A stretch of DNA of 64,000 nt from Brasenia schreberi (GCA_036023115.1 JAYKKT010000064.1:3277501-3341500); one strand, 5' to 3'. Numbered from the stretch's first letter, positions 49,901-61,925 are shown. Notes: generated by a model from the sequence alone, not told the origin. Numbers and translations: made by a program.

Positions 49901-52900
49901 CTCACATTTTCAAATTTTCTTCGGAGAAGAGGATAAGTAGTTTTGATGTGCTCACTTTACTTGTAATAGTGACATATGATGTCCTTGGTTGGTCATGGTC
50001 CTACAAGTTTCTTGTTTGTTCCTTCAAAGTTTTTCGCACGCGGACGCTTGTACATCTTAATGTTAGCTCGCAGTTTAGAGGCGGCAAAAACAACTTCTTT
50101 TGCAACATTGATATTTTTCAACATTGCTTCTTCCATAACAAGATCAACAAAAAAGATTCTCCTTTTGGTCTAGGTTTTTTATGTATTAAGTTTGATCTAA
50201 TATTTTCAAATTCGTCTCTTAAACCATGCATAAATAAGAAGAAATATTGATTATCTAAAAACACTTTAAATTCATCTAATTTTTGAAGTTTTTCAAATTT
50301 ATCAAAACTTTTAAGTTGAGTTCATAGTTTTGAAAACTCATTGTGATAATCTCTCATGCATAAGTTCCCTTGCTTAAGCATTATCATCCTTTCTGTAAAA
50401 TCAATTTAGAAAATAAAATCATCTTGAGAGCGAAACTTTTTAAAGTATTCCGATGTTTCAAAAGCATTTTCGAAAACACTAATTCTATTTTTAAGTTTTT
50501 CATCTATATTTTAATAAATAATCTAAGTTATTTTAACATTCATTTTCTCCCAAATTTTTAGATCTTGATTATATTTTTCATGTACTTTAACAATATCATC
50601 ATCATCCAAACCATCATTGTCTAAAATTGGTTATTTGATTATACCATCAATATAATCTCAAAAATCTTTTGATAAAAGTTTTGGACTTACCTTAATTTTG
50701 GAGTGATTTCACGAAATTCGCAATCTCATGCTTCCCAATATGCTCGAAATCTTTAATACGATGCCTTGATACCATGTAAACAATTGTTGATAATCGCGGA
50801 TTGAATTGCCAACGTTACAATTCGTCAAATCATCAAGATCTCAAAACATCAAAATATGGATGTCACACGTAAATAACACACTAGGAGACAACAAGAGTCC
50901 AAATAACGAATTCAAATCACAAACAAAGGCTGTGCAAGACGGCATATTTATTGATATTGATATGCATTGAAGCTCTATTTATAGTGCATGAATTACAATG
51001 AAAGAGAATAGGTAGAAGAAGGGAGTTGCTGTGAATGCACAGTAACGGCTATAATAAGTAGCCGTTGGGGAGCCCTGCTCTCCAACAGTTACCTGATGGC
51101 CCTGGCCATCCAGGACCTAACTATGGGCCAGCATGGGTCGGGGCCTAGTGGCCCAGCCTGCCCTGTTACAAGTTAACAGTTATATATACGTTGACTTCAG
51201 AGATCTCCAAAGAGCAGCTCTCTTGTTTCCAGGCAACTTTCCATCATCTGTTTGGAAAAATTGATATCTTTTCTTCTGTGTTTTCCTTTCAGCAATGCTT
51301 TATTCTTTTGAAACTTCGGATGATTCAAGTGGGACATGATCTATGTTTACGGAAACATGCCATCTGCTGATATTTCTTCTATTCTTTGTGCGTGGACAGT
51401 TAGTTTCTTTTTTTAGTTCCCCCTGTTTTTGCAGTTTTCGTTTGCATAACATTCTGGGCTTTGTGGTTTTATTGTGTGATGTGAAGAAAAATGTTGTAAA
51501 TGTCCATCACGCATTTAAGTATGAACTTAGCGAACTTTATGTATTTTTTCCCTTGTTAGGATTTTGGGACTCATTTAGAAGTTCTTTATCCAGATAATTT
51601 CATGCAGTTGCATTTTCTGTTTTGTTGCATTTAGTTTAGTTCATGGAGAGTGATATATCTGATGTCACAAGTCATGTATCTTAGATGTCTATGTGTTTGA
51701 CTTGATATCAAACCTCTGGTACTTGTATTTGGAATGTTGCAGCATTTTATTCACTTCTCTTCAATAGCAAGGGAAAGACCAGTTGGTACTTTGGAGCTGC
51801 TTTCATTGAAGTTTTGGCTTATTGCATGACTCATATCGAGCAGACACTCTTGTAGAAAAGGAATTAAAGTCATTTCATCGTTTCCATCAGAAATATGTTC
51901 ATATAATGCTATCACCACTATTGTCTACTGTAATGGACATGACCAATATGATTTTCCAGTGTACGTTTATCCATCTCTGCACCTTCTGTAGATAGGAACT
52001 GGGACGTGAATGAAACATTACCCCTGATTTATGGGGACATAGATGGCAACATTGATATGATTGATCAATGTAGTCTCATGGGGTGCTGTTCGCTGCCACT
52101 TTTCCAGTGCGTAGAGCTTCAACTCAACATTATTTTATTCTCTGCAGTACTCTGAAGTTTGAACTTGTATTAATCGAGTCAACATTCTTGTATTGTGTCA
52201 TTTGTCCATCGCCTTATCCTTTTGGTACTGTATCATTGATGCAAATGTTGTCAAAATTTTGGTTTGTATTTTTATTTTTTGCATTGTTCTGTGCCATCGT
52301 GAAATGTTTGCCGAATTTTATTGAGCTTTATGTGTAATAATTACTATTTATGTAACATGTTTGTAAGTACTCATGCAACTCCTTTTCTAGTCTGTGATGT
52401 GAAATTGAACAAGAACAACTTATGTATTGTTTGTCCGAAGTTGTCAAAATGTATATAAATAGAGTTGTTGGCTACTTTATATTCTAAAACTGTCCACATG
52501 GATGGGTGCTTATTCAAATTTACTTTATATGCTATGGTATGTTAGAATACAAATGATATTAACTATAATGCTTTTTTGGGGTGTTTCTGTGGAACTGCAG
52601 TTTTCTTTTCTTTTTTCCTCTGTTTTCATTACTGAATGCTTATTAATGGATTTTGGCATAGTTTTATGCCTGAAGCTTTTTTTACTTGTTTGAGGAAGAG
52701 GTCGATGCTGTTTCTACTTGCTTGTTGACATTCAGCACCTGGACACGTGTTGAATGCTAGTCCTTATGATAAACCTTTTAAATAAACTTGTATTTTCATG
52801 TTACTGAGTCCGAAGCTTTGAATCACAGGTTGGTATTTTATACATAGTTCATTTTTTTGGTCTGTATGTTTTACATAGTTCATTTTTCTTCAGATGACCA

Positions 52901-54943
52901 TTGTTTGTGCTTTGCTTTTTATGAACAACTTTTTCTTGGAAGGGTTTGTCTGCTTATATGTTAACCTCATGCTCAGCAACACTGACTCTGTTATTCTTTG
53001 CTTTTACTGCAGGCTGTAGTCTTCACTAATGTCAGCCTTGAGAAGGCAATTGAATTTGATGAATTTTGTCATAACCACCAGCCTCCAATTGCTTTCATCA
53101 AATCTGAAGTGCGGGGTTTGTTTGGGAGTGTCTTTTGCGACTTTGGACCTGAATTCACTATTCTAGATGTTGATGGTGAGGAGCCCCATACTGGCATCAT
53201 TGCTTCCATCAGCAATGATAATCCTCCACTTGTTTCATTTGTTGATGATGAACGAGTTGAGTTTCAAGATGGAGATCTGGTTGTGTTTTCTGAGGTCAAG
53301 GGCATGATTGAGCTGAATGATGGAAAACCAAGAAAGATTAAGAACACAAGGCCTTTTTCATTTCTTTTGGAAGAAGACACCACAAAATTTGGTGCATACG
53401 AAAGAGGTGGCATAGTAACCCAGGTGAAGCAGCCCAAAAACTTGAAGTTCAAACCTCTAAAGGTTGCACTGAAAAATCCTGGCTATTTTCTTCTTAGTGA
53501 CTTTGCAAAGACTTCCCGACCACCTCTCCTGCATTTGGCATTTCAAGCTCTTGATAAATTTATCTCTGAGGTGGGAAGATTTCCCGCTGCTGGATCAGAG
53601 AATGATACTCGGAAGCTAATAGCTATGGCTACAGCAATGAATGAGGAATTAGTTGGTGATGCCAAGTTGGAAGAGATTGATGAGAACGTTCTTCAACATT
53701 TTGCTAATGGGTCTAGGGCTGTGCTGAGTCCTATGGCTGCTATGTTTGGTGGTATTGTTGGACAAGAGGTTGTGAAAGCTTGCTCTGGAAAGTTTCATCC
53801 GCTTTTCCAGGTAGGTTACAGAATAAAATTACTATATGAAAACTAAACATTTCGTTTTGCATGTTTTTGCATTATCGTGTAGTGCAAACATGCTATATTT
53901 TGAGAATAAGGTTTTATTAAGTGCGGCCAATTCTTGTAGTGTCGACCTCCAATCTATAAACTTTTTGTGCAGTGTCTAGTTTTGTTTGTTTGGTTATTAT
54001 AATGTTAGGTGCTTGCAAGGCTTTGTCAGATGTCTTATATCTAATTACCTTAATGGGCTTCTTTCAGTTCTTTTACTTCGACTCGGTGGAGTCGCTCCCT
54101 GTTGAGCCGCTGGAGCCTGGTGATTTGAAGCCATTAAACAGCCGTTATGATCCACAAATATCAGTTTTTGGTGCCAAGCTGCAGAAAAGGCTGGAGGAAG
54201 CCAAAGTATTTGTCGTTGGAGCTGGCGCATTGGGATGTGAGTTCTTGAAAAATTTAGGTCTGATGGGGGTCTCTTGTGGTACCGGCAAGCTTATCGTTAC
54301 AGATGATGATGTCATTGAGAAAAGCAACCTTAGCAGGCAGTTTCTGTTCAGGGATTGGAATATTGGCCAGGCAAAATCTACTGTTGCAGCAGCAGCTGCT
54401 GTAGTGCTTAATCCTTCTCTTCAGATAGAGGCCCTGCAAAACCGGGCGAGCCCTGAAACAGAAAATGTGTTTGATGATGCATTTTGGGAGAGTCTGGATG
54501 TTGTCGTCAATGCTCTGGATAATGTGAATGCAAGGCTGTATATTGATTCTAGGTGCTTATATTTCCAGAAGCCCCTTTTGGAGTCCGGTACTCTGGGGAC
54601 CAAGTGTAATACGCAGATGGTAATTCCCCATCTTACAGAAAACTATGGGGCTTCCAGGGACCCTCCGGAGAAACAAGCACCAATGTGCACGGTGCACTCA
54701 TTCCCGCACAACATTGACCACTGTCTAACTTGGGCTCGATCTGAGTTTGAAGGATTGCTTGAGAAAACACCAACTGAGGTGAATTCTTTCCTCTCCAAGC
54801 CAACTGAATACAAAGCTACTATGAGATCAGCAGGTGATGCACAGGCTAGGGAACTTTTGGAGCGTGTTATAGAATGTCTTGGCACCGAACGCTGTGAAAC
54901 ATTCCAAGATTGTGTGACCTGGGCGCGCATGAAGTAATGATCA

Positions 54944-54986
<43 letters not shown>

Positions 54987-56154
54987 CAAGCGAAACTTTT
55001 TTTGCCGTTCTTCTGACTGTTTAGAGCTTGTCAGGTTTGAGGGTTACTTCGCAAACCGTGTGAAGCAACTGACGTTTACTTTCCCAGAAGATGCTGCGAC
55101 TAGTACTGGGGTTCCATTCTGGTCTGCACCTAAGCGCTTCCCTAGAGCACTCGAATTTGCAGTTGAGGACATTGACCACCGACGCTTTATGATGGCTGCT
55201 TCCATCCTCCGTGCCGAAACATTTGGGATAAAAGCACCAAATTGGGCCAAAACCCCTCATAGTGACGAGTGGGTTGCTTCCATCAAGAAAGTAATTGTCC
55301 CGGACTTTCAGCCCAGGAAAGGTGTGACGATTGTGACAGATGAAAAAGCAACCAGTCTCAACGCAATCTCGATTGATGATTCTGCTGTAATTGATGATCT
55401 TATAATGAAACTAGAAGAACATGCAGCTGCGTTGCCACCTGGGTTCAGAATGAATCCGATACAGTTTGAAAAGGTTTTGCACCGGTGCACGATTATAATC
55501 TTTTGTATCTATGCGAATGCAAATATGTCCTTAGCTTAACCATGTTTACTTTTGCAGGATGATGATACCAATTACCATATAGACTTGATTTCTGGACTCG
55601 CTAACATGCGTGCAAGAAACTATGGCATACCTGAAGTAGACAAGCTGAAAGCCAAGTTCATAGCCGGAAGAATAATTCCGGCAATTGCTACGACAACTGC
55701 CATGGCTACCGGGTTGGTGTGCTTGGAGTTGTACAAAGTGTTAGGTGGAGGTCATAAGCTAGAAGATTACCGAAACACGTTTGCAAACTTGGCACTGCCT
55801 CTGTTTACCATGGCAGAGCCAGTCCCCCCAAAGGTAATCAAACACGAGAAACTGAGCTGGACCGTGTGGGATCGGTGGATGGTGAAGGAGAACTTGACCT
55901 TGAGGGAATTGCTGCAGTGGTTCCGAGCCAAGGGGTTGACTGCTTATAGCATTTCGTGTGGGCAAAGCCTGCTCTACAACAGCATATTTCCCAGGCACAG
56001 GGAGCGGATGGATCGCAAGGTTGTCGACTTGGCTAGGGAGGTCGCCAAGTTAGAGGTGCTACCCAACCGTCGCTGTTTTGACATAGTGGTGGCGTGTGAG
56101 GACGAGGAAGAGAATGACATCGACATCCCATTGGTGTCTATTTATTTCAGATAA
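46931..56154 (+). CDS. UBA1: Ubiquitin-activating enzyme E1, six exons
   Basis: E1 adenylates ubiquitin with ATP, loads it on its active cysteine and passes it to E2 enzymes. Exons: 46931-47195, 47961-48178, 53013-53810, 54068-54933, 55035-55473, 55558-56154. They join in frame to 1060 residues, the usual size. Seen in order: [19 protein letters not shown] (first ThiF half), the second ThiF with [14 protein letters not shown] and [20 protein letters not shown], the active Cys634 in [11 protein letters not shown], and the ubiquitin-fold domain ending [10 protein letters not shown]. Intron 2 is 4.8 kb with a GC donor and carries a copia fragment. The start was placed at ATG 46931 (MLPRRR), where plant E1 proteins usually begin. 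In-frame ATGs at 46736 and 46796 would add up to 65 residues with a hydrophobic stretch. The gene appears functional. Confidence 0.95.
47729..47905. repeat. Two-copy tandem repeat in UBA1 intron 1, ~89-bp period
   Basis: GTGTTTTTGTAGTAAAGTGC at 47729 recurs as GTGTTTTTGTAATGAAGTGC at 47818. Both are followed by AAGTGTATGTTT-TTACCCC and ATGATGTGTCGTG. Confidence 0.85.
48130..48695. repeat. Left copy of a 560-bp direct repeat (exon 2 end plus intron 2)
   Basis: It covers the last ~49 nt of UBA1 exon 2, the GC donor at 48179, and about 515 bp of intron. The copy at 51183-51738 is about 97-98 percent alike by eye, with one 10-nt deletion. Confidence 0.9.
48696..51170 (-). mobile_element. Truncated Ty1/copia retrotransposon in UBA1 intron 2
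   Basis: Antisense to UBA1. The 5' LTR is 50785-51170 (386 bp, TGTAACAGGG to ATTATCAACA on the minus strand). After a 10-nt gap comes the primer-binding site TGGTATCAAGGC, close to the initiator-Met tRNA site usual in copia. Decayed gag follows, then the pre-integrase zinc region ([14 protein letters not shown], 49217-49462), the integrase core ([14 protein letters not shown], 48976-49197) and a [13 protein letters not shown] end near 48760. The integrase RSDN-type motif is RSNS, and stops occur throughout. Reverse transcriptase, RNase H and the 3' LTR are absent: the element stops at 48696, at the edge of the direct repeat. Confidence 0.88.
51183..51738. repeat. Right copy of the 560-bp direct repeat
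   Basis: It begins with the end of UBA1 exon 2 (ACGTTGACTTCAGAGATCTC through TTTCCAG), keeps the GC donor, and continues through the same intron sequence to ATCAAACCTCTGGTACTTG. About a dozen substitutions and one 10-nt deletion separate it from the left copy. It starts a few bases after the copia LTR. Confidence 0.9.
54948..54983. repeat. (CT)n tract filling UBA1 intron 4
   Basis: A pure CT run of about 36 nt begins close to the donor of the 101-nt intron 54934-55034. Confidence 0.9.
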
Positions 56155-57219
56155 GAATGACTACCTTGAGAGAGATGACGAGCAAAAATTTATTTCCTTC
56201 AATTTGTTGGATCATAGTATATACTCTATTAGTGTTATACGATGCGGATGGTGTATAGCCTGATGCTTTGATCAATTTTAAGAGAACAAATACTTGCTTT
56301 GATCTGCTTGGTCCTTTGTTGGTTTGGTTTTCATACCAGAGCTGATGCATAAAACCCATAAAATTTTCCGGCAGTCCAGATCTCTTGCTTCATGACTAAT
56401 GAATTGGCGTGTGATCTAAGAAAGTTAGGTGCGTACCAGGAAAATGGATTGATTCTGCATTCCTTTACTGGAAATATAAGCAAAGTTATTTACATTCTAT
56501 GTTGCTACTAATCCAACATTGCATATATGATGTGCATTTTTGAAGGGCTATATTCTTACGTGGTATGCTAAGCTGCTTTCGAGTGTCTGCTGAGCGTCAG
56601 AAGGTTGATGCACTTTCCACCATATTTCCCTCATAAGGCTATTTGGTTGATGGCCCGTAAAATGGTGAATAATCTAGGGCTGTTCAGCTTATCATCGCTC
56701 CAAGATGGTAGTTTAGTTGGCGTGCAAGCAAAGCAATAGCCGCATGGTTCTCCCTCCTCGTGGCTCCAATCGTAGATGGTTCTCATGAGGAAAACCAACA
56801 TGTTATAATCTCCCAAGTCGAACTCATGCTACTCTCTCTCTCTGTCTCTCGTAATGGCGGGTGGTGTCAGTACTTATGTGTGATGAATATATATATATAT
56901 ATAAAATCAAGTGTACTAAATGCAAAGTACTAACTAGTGTAAGATTATGTTTCAAAAAGATATATAGTTAAATTTTTTTGTATATATATAATAACCGGCT
57001 GTTGCTTATCTCTAGTATGTTGCTCATCTTTTACTTTGGAGGCATATTTATAAAAATCTGTTTGGTCGTGTCTTAAAAAAACATCTAATCACTTATATAT
57101 ATATATATACAGAAAAGAGAACTTTTGGAATTGTCTCAGCAAATAATGATCTCCAAATTGAACTTTCTCTCTGTCACACGGAAAGGCGCACGTACTGACA
57201 GCCACCGGCCAGGTATCAC

Positions 57220-57255
<36 letters not shown>

Positions 57256-57544
57256 ATTCAATGACGCTAGATGTAAGGGAGAAACGCATAAAAGGTGAAG
57301 GCTCTCTCAAAGTGATCACGAGGAACAGATGGGATCAGACAGAGACATGTTCGTATAACAGAGAATACTTAAATGCAGAGAAATCACTAGCAAGCTCACT
57401 AACACTGAATTTCTTATGAGAAACATAGAAGCTCCAGCCACCATCACCAGTGCCAGCTTCTTCGCAAGCCTAGTTCGAGTCAGAGAATTCGGTTTCATGG
57501 CTAGCGTTACTTCTGAACCAAGCCAAACATAGCTGTCTTTTCTT
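56155..57544. other. UBA1 3' UTR and intergenic DNA
   Basis: Probable UBA1 3' UTR near the start. Further on there are (AT)n runs near 56888, 56980 and 57095 and a GA run at 57222-57254. No gene was recognised. Confidence 0.4.
57222..57254. repeat. (GA)n microsatellite
   Basis: A GA run of about 33 nt. Confidence 0.9.
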
Positions 57545-57640
57545 ATTTCTTGGTTACAACGTGCCCTGGGAATCGAACTCACTACCTTCATCTTGTGAGT
57601 TGAGCCCCCTATCAGGTGAGCTAACACAGTGCAAAATTTA
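57545..57640 (-). repeat. tRNA-like SINE-like unit, reverse orientation
   Basis: The reverse complement gives TTAGCTCACCTGATAGGGGG (A-box-like) and AGTGAGTTCGATTCCCAGGG (B-box-like), then GCACGTTGTAACC. Confidence 0.55.
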
Positions 57641-57817
57641 ACTCTATTGAAAGAAGAAAAAAAAAGCCCTGTTTCTTTTCACAACGAGAAGGGGGAAGAC
57701 AGGTATGCAGATGAATGAAAACATAATGACAATAAATAGATGTGAATATACTGACGAGGAACGATACTCAGCACTGAATGCGTGTGCATAAGCAACGAAT
57801 AAAGATTGTGCACGCTG

Positions 57818-57945
57818 CACTCGGGGCGTTAGCCCACCAGGCAGGGCCCTCGACTTGCGTGTTGTAGAATGTAAGTTCGATTCTTGGGGGCATGGATACT
57901 CAGCTTCAGCCTCTGGATGTAATAAAAAGAAAAAGAAAAAGAAAA
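57818..57945 (+). repeat. tRNA-like SINE-like unit
   Basis: GCGTTAGCCCACCAGGCAGG, GTAAGTTCGATTCTTGGGGG, CATGGATACTCAGCTTCAGCC, then TGTAATAAAAAG and A-rich repeats. It lies about 180 bp from an inverted unit. Confidence 0.55.
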
Positions 57946-58636
57946 GATTGTGCATGACCAAAAATTTCTCCAACCCCCTATTAAGACACTCTTTAATTAT
58001 CATAATAAATCACTTCTTTACTTTTATTATATGCCTCTCTAAGTAAGCAAGAGAATCTTCCTCAAGGAAATAAAATAAATAACAAACTTTTTCTTATTTT
58101 TGTCAGTTGGAGGGGCTGAAAACGGTGTTCAGAACTTTAAATGCCATATGCAATATAACCCGTCATGCGAAGGTGTGAAATACAATAGCATTGAATTGGT
58201 GAGCAGACTAGGCCCACATCGGTCTGAACCATGAACTTGGAGGGAAGATTTAGTCAAGCTCACACTCCTACTGTGATCGAACCTGTGTTGATACTTTTGG
58301 CAATGAGTCTTTTATGTAAAAGTATAAAATGAGATTAATGACAATAAAGGAAGGCACGGCTGATGCAATGGAATCAATTGAAGAACGTTTATCCGTGCAA
58401 ATATTCTAACGCTCCATATTCACACCTTCCCCAATTTGAAAAAGTTGCCATTGTGAGTTGCTCTTTCCTTGCTGGATCGGTTGACAGTGGGCACGGTGAA
58501 ACCAAACACCCCAAAATTACGACTCTCTCTCTTTCTCTAAGACACACATGCACACATTAGTGGAGTTTCGTAATAGTTCTAATTATGTTAAAAAAAGAAA
58601 GAACACCATGACAGAAAAAGAAAAACGAACAGATAA
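57946..58636. other. Intergenic DNA and probable C2H2 gene 3' UTR
   Basis: Nothing recognised apart from likely 3' UTR next to 58636. Confidence 0.4.
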
Positions 58637-59599
58637 TCAGATGTAAAGGGTTGAGGTTTCCTGCATGAAGAAGAAAGGATGGTCATCTTCAATGGGAGGA
58701 GGCTGGTTCAGATCAAAGAGAAAGAAAGGACTGTAATTGGCTTCCTTCGTTTGATCCTTTTTCTTCTCCCAATGGCTTCTTTTATGTCCACCCAATGCTT
58801 GTCCTGTAGGAAATAGCTTGTTACAAATCGAACACTCATGGTGAGCAGAACTAGACCGCCTTTTCCTGCCGGAGATAACTTTACCCACATCTTTCTTCTG
58901 ATTTTCACCATCGAAGTTCAGTGGCTCAAAACACTCCATCATCAATTCAACCACAGTGGTGTTATCATTCTCCCTTTTCTGTTGCTTTTCGTTATCACAG
59001 TATTGTTCTTGTTGGTTGCCATGTTTGAGGTCGCTGGCATAGCAGCCTTTAATCTTTCTGTGACTAGCTCGGTGACCACCTAAAGCTTGGTGGGAGATGA
59101 AAGACTTACCACACTTGTTGCACTGATGCTTAGCTCGTACCAACATCGACGATGCGTGTTTTGAATTTCCTTCATTGATGGTAATCATGGTTTCGTCGTC
59201 GGTGGAAGTAGTCTTTGTTGAATTAGAAACAGTAGTAATGTTGGTATTGCCACTGCAGGAGAGCATGACGAGCAACTGTGCAGTGTCATACTCTTGAGAC
59301 ATAAACGATGATGGGGGGGAGAGAATCTGCGACTGCTTCTTTCTACCCCTTTTGCCGGTGAGGGGCCATGTGCGGACTGCACTGTGGGGGTTGTTACACA
59401 TCGGCGGAGATTGGTTTTGGGTGCCGTTCATGTGAAGAGGGGGGGGAGTGGAACAGGGAGAAGAAAGGGAAGAAGAAGAAGAGTTTGTGTGAGAAGAAAG
59501 GGAAATAGTGGTGTGGGGAGTGAGGTTCTTCATGAGATTGTTACGAGATGGTGAAGAAGAAGAGATTGTCCTGTTCTTGACACTTGCAACTCTACCCAT
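58637..59599 (-). CDS. Two-finger C2H2 zinc finger protein with DLN/EAR motif
   Basis: A nuclear DNA-binding protein, 320 residues, one exon. Both fingers have the plant-specific QALGGH helix: finger 1 spans Cys160-His180 (CNKCGKSFISHQALGGHRASH) and finger 2 Cys256-His276 (CSICNKLFPTGQALGGHKRSH). The C-terminal FDLNQPPP at 295-302 is a DLN-type EAR motif, which recruits TOPLESS co-repressors. TGKRGRKK at 81-88 is a likely nuclear localisation signal. The Ser-rich N-terminus is low-complexity. Widely spaced fingers plus DLN place it with the C1-2i (ZAT/STZ-type) repressors, often stress or development regulators. The ATG at 59599 is the first of the open frame. The exact paralogue is unknown. 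Confidence 0.94.
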   Translation of the reverse strand: MGRVASVKNRTISSSSPSRNNLMKNLTPHTTISLSSHTNSSSSSLSSPCSTPPPLHMNGTQNQSPPMCNNPHSAVRTWPLTGKRGRKKQSQILSPPSSFMSQEYDTAQLLVMLSCSGNTNITTVSNSTKTTSTDDETMITINEGNSKHASSMLVRAKHQCNKCGKSFISHQALGGHRASHRKIKGCYASDLKHGNQQEQYCDNEKQQKRENDNTTVVELMMECFEPLNFDGENQKKDVGKVISGRKRRSSSAHHECSICNKLFPTGQALGGHKRSHWEKKKDQTKEANYSPFFLFDLNQPPPIEDDHPFFFMQETSTLYI

Positions 59600-60364
59600 C
59601 TTTACTCCAAAGCTTTTGTATTCGCCTTATTGTTCAACCGACTCTCTCTTTCTCTACAAGACATCTATGACCTTTGCCTATAGTGGGGAATTCACTCTTG
59701 TTGACTCATGGCTCCTCTGTGTCTGTGTTGAGCGGGGGATTGACCTCTTCAGCTTCAGTTTGTGTAATTTTGATTATTATTGTTAGTGTTATAAATGTAT
59801 TTTACAGTTCAACGGAGGCAGATTAAATGGATTTATTATGGGATATGAAAGTACATAAATGCAACACACACAACGCATGCATTGCTGCTGTTTGTACATG
59901 TGGATCAGTCATTCAGGTGAATTGAAGTCTACGGAAATTGGGTTGCTGGGTCAAGACTAAAGTCACTTAGCTTGGTTTATGTACACACCTTTATGAATCG
60001 ACAGTTGATTTGTGAAGGCAATTATTATTGGAGTCCACACGGTTTCTTTGTCGTGAATATGAACCTGGTTTGGTTTGGAAACAACCCTAAGTTTTGTTTT
60101 TTATCCGTCACTTGAATACAGCTCAAGTTATTCAAATTTTGAGTCAAGATGACAACGAAACTCTATTTGCTTACACTGGCACATATCAATATTTCTTCCG
60201 TCTCCTTCTCGATTGAGCGCCTATTGTGGGATCTTCGTTTTCTTGTCTGCCATGTTAGGCCATGAAAGGGATAGAAACCAGTTGAAAGACACATGAGATC
60301 AAGTTTTACCATATGGGAAAATTGGATCCTACTCACTATTGACATGTACACATTCGTTACTTTT
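59600..60364. other. Upstream region of the C2H2 gene
   Basis: No further gene was recognised. Promoter elements could not be named with confidence. Confidence 0.4.
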
Positions 60365-60430
60365 TTATACAACAACAACGATTAAGTTTTTTTCTATATT
60401 ATATAAGATTGTTTACATGAATTCTTATTA
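60365..60430 (-). mobile_element. RTE-clade LINE tail scrap
   Basis: ACAACAACAACGATTAAGTT then TTTCTATATTATATAAGATT is a decayed antisense 3' end. Confidence 0.45.
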
Positions 60431-61299
60431 TGCCATTGAAAAGTAACTGTGAACCTTGAGTAAACAATGATGATAGAACTCAGTATTGTAAAAGTCTTCA
60501 TAGTACATCTTTATTTTATCCCTTTACATAGTTTTGAGTAGGAGCACAGATCCCAAGTGAGTTCATGGTTTGAGTAACAAATTTAAATTACCATTTTAAT
60601 ACACTCTATTGTAAGTTATTGATAAGATGACCTAATTCCTTTTTTTTTGAGATGTCGATATTAACAAAATGAGTTCCTATGAGTCTGTTTTTGAAACTGA
60701 ACTTCAAGAAACTTGTCATGCAAGTTTAGGATGTGTTTCATTTATGGTGCCATGTTCCCGATATTAGAATGATAAGTTGAAGCTTCCATGGGCTTGTAAT
60801 CATCATTTCAATGAACTATAGTTCTATTCTTTTATTTACGAATGGTATTGATGTTTGGGTATTTTTATGATGTAGGATATTAATACAAGGAAGAAGGATA
60901 CACTTTGGTTTTCATGCGAAGCTTCTAAGTCCAGTTCTTATTGCCCACTTTCCTCTTGATGCTGAAGTTTTTGACTCAAATTATTATGCTTATTGAGCTA
61001 CATTTTTTATACCAATAATTTTGCATGTTTGATGCACGACAAAACTTAAAAATTGTAACCCTCCAAGAGAATATGTTAAGTAACATTCATCAAACTCCTA
61101 AAAGAGTAAACGGAGTTCCATGACATTTAAAGTTCTCGGTCATCCAATCCCTAATTGTGAGCTCCTTTAAACCAATTCTTTTATAAGAAAATGAGTTATT
61201 TATTTGTCTTTCTCTTAGCAACAAATGGCAGTCCTATGCAAAGTTCCGTGACGCAAAAGGGATCATTTTTACATGGTTAATCTTAAGTCCAATTAAAAA
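60431..61299. other. AT-rich intergenic DNA
   Basis: Nothing recognised. Confidence 0.4.
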
Positions 61300-61380
61300 G
61301 GAAGATTGCATTAGGTTTTTGACAACGAGCATAAAACTTTATCGAATTTATACATCATAAATTCTTTAAAGAAAACTCAA
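61300..61380 (+). mobile_element. RTE-related 3' block fragment
   Basis: GCATTAGGTTTTTGACAACG and GCATAAAACTTTATCGAATT match the first signature block of the tails at 44130 and 61780. Confidence 0.4.
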
Positions 61381-61599
61381 CTATGTTTCACTTAGAGAAG
61401 TATGTTCCTCGTCGAGTCTTGAATTTGAATGTAGCTGTTATGGGTTTATCTTTTCACCTATATCAAATTTAATAAAATTAATATATTCTTCAGTTACCCT
61501 TCTAGTTAGTCTTTGTTCCTCTCAGAGGGATTTGCATTTTACATTTTACTTATTGATGTCGAATAAGCTTCCACCTGTGCATGTGGAAAGAATGGTCCG

Positions 61600-61710
61600 A
61601 TTGCACTTTAGAGCGTTAGGGGCTCGACTTACAAGATGAAGGTCATGAGTTCGATAGCTGGGTCGTGCATAAGCGTTTTGGCCTCCCGGTTATAACAAAA
61701 GGTAAAAAAG
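61600..61710 (+). repeat. tRNA-like SINE-like unit
   Basis: GAGCGTTAGGGGCTCGACTT, CATGAGTTCGATAGCTGGG, TCGTGCATAAGCGTTTTGGC, then CTCCCGGTTATAACAAAAGG. Confidence 0.55.
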
Positions 61711-61779
61711 AACGGCTGAATTTCAAATTTTAAATAATATAGGTATGAATTCTGCTCATGTAATGGATCACTCTTATAT

Positions 61780-61925
61780 TACCGGTCCAAAGTCCGAATA
61801 AAGGAGGAAAGTTACGTTAGGTTTCCAACGGCGTAAAACTTTATCGGACTTATCTACTATAGTGTGGAAACAAAGAATCCATGTAGCCGACCCCATCTAG
61901 TATGAGAAAATGCTTAGTTGTAGTA
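61780..61925 (+). mobile_element. RTE-clade LINE 3' end
   Basis: AAGTCCGAATAAAGGAGGAA, TTACGTTAGGTTTCC, GGAAACAAAGAATCCATGTA, GCCGACCCCATCTAGTATG and a GCTTAGTTGTAG end. Confidence 0.65.

Larger units (their letters stand above)
48179..53012 (+). other. UBA1 intron 2, GC-AG type
   Basis: Exon 2 ends TGTTTCCAG and the intron begins GCAACT; it ends TTTTACTGCAG. The phase and the protein (SCFQ then AVVF) match plant E1 exactly, and no GT donor nearby keeps the frame. The intron contains the copia fragment, the duplicated segment and AT-rich sequence without other recognised content. Confidence 0.85.

Noticed and set aside
49948..50250. 100-codon plus-strand open frame in UBA1 intron 2
   Set aside because: It is antisense to decayed copia gag, visible on the minus strand.
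54910..55040. Continuous reading through UBA1 intron 4
   Set aside because: The open frame crosses a CT microsatellite that encodes SLSLSL. Homology requires splicing from 54933 to 55035.
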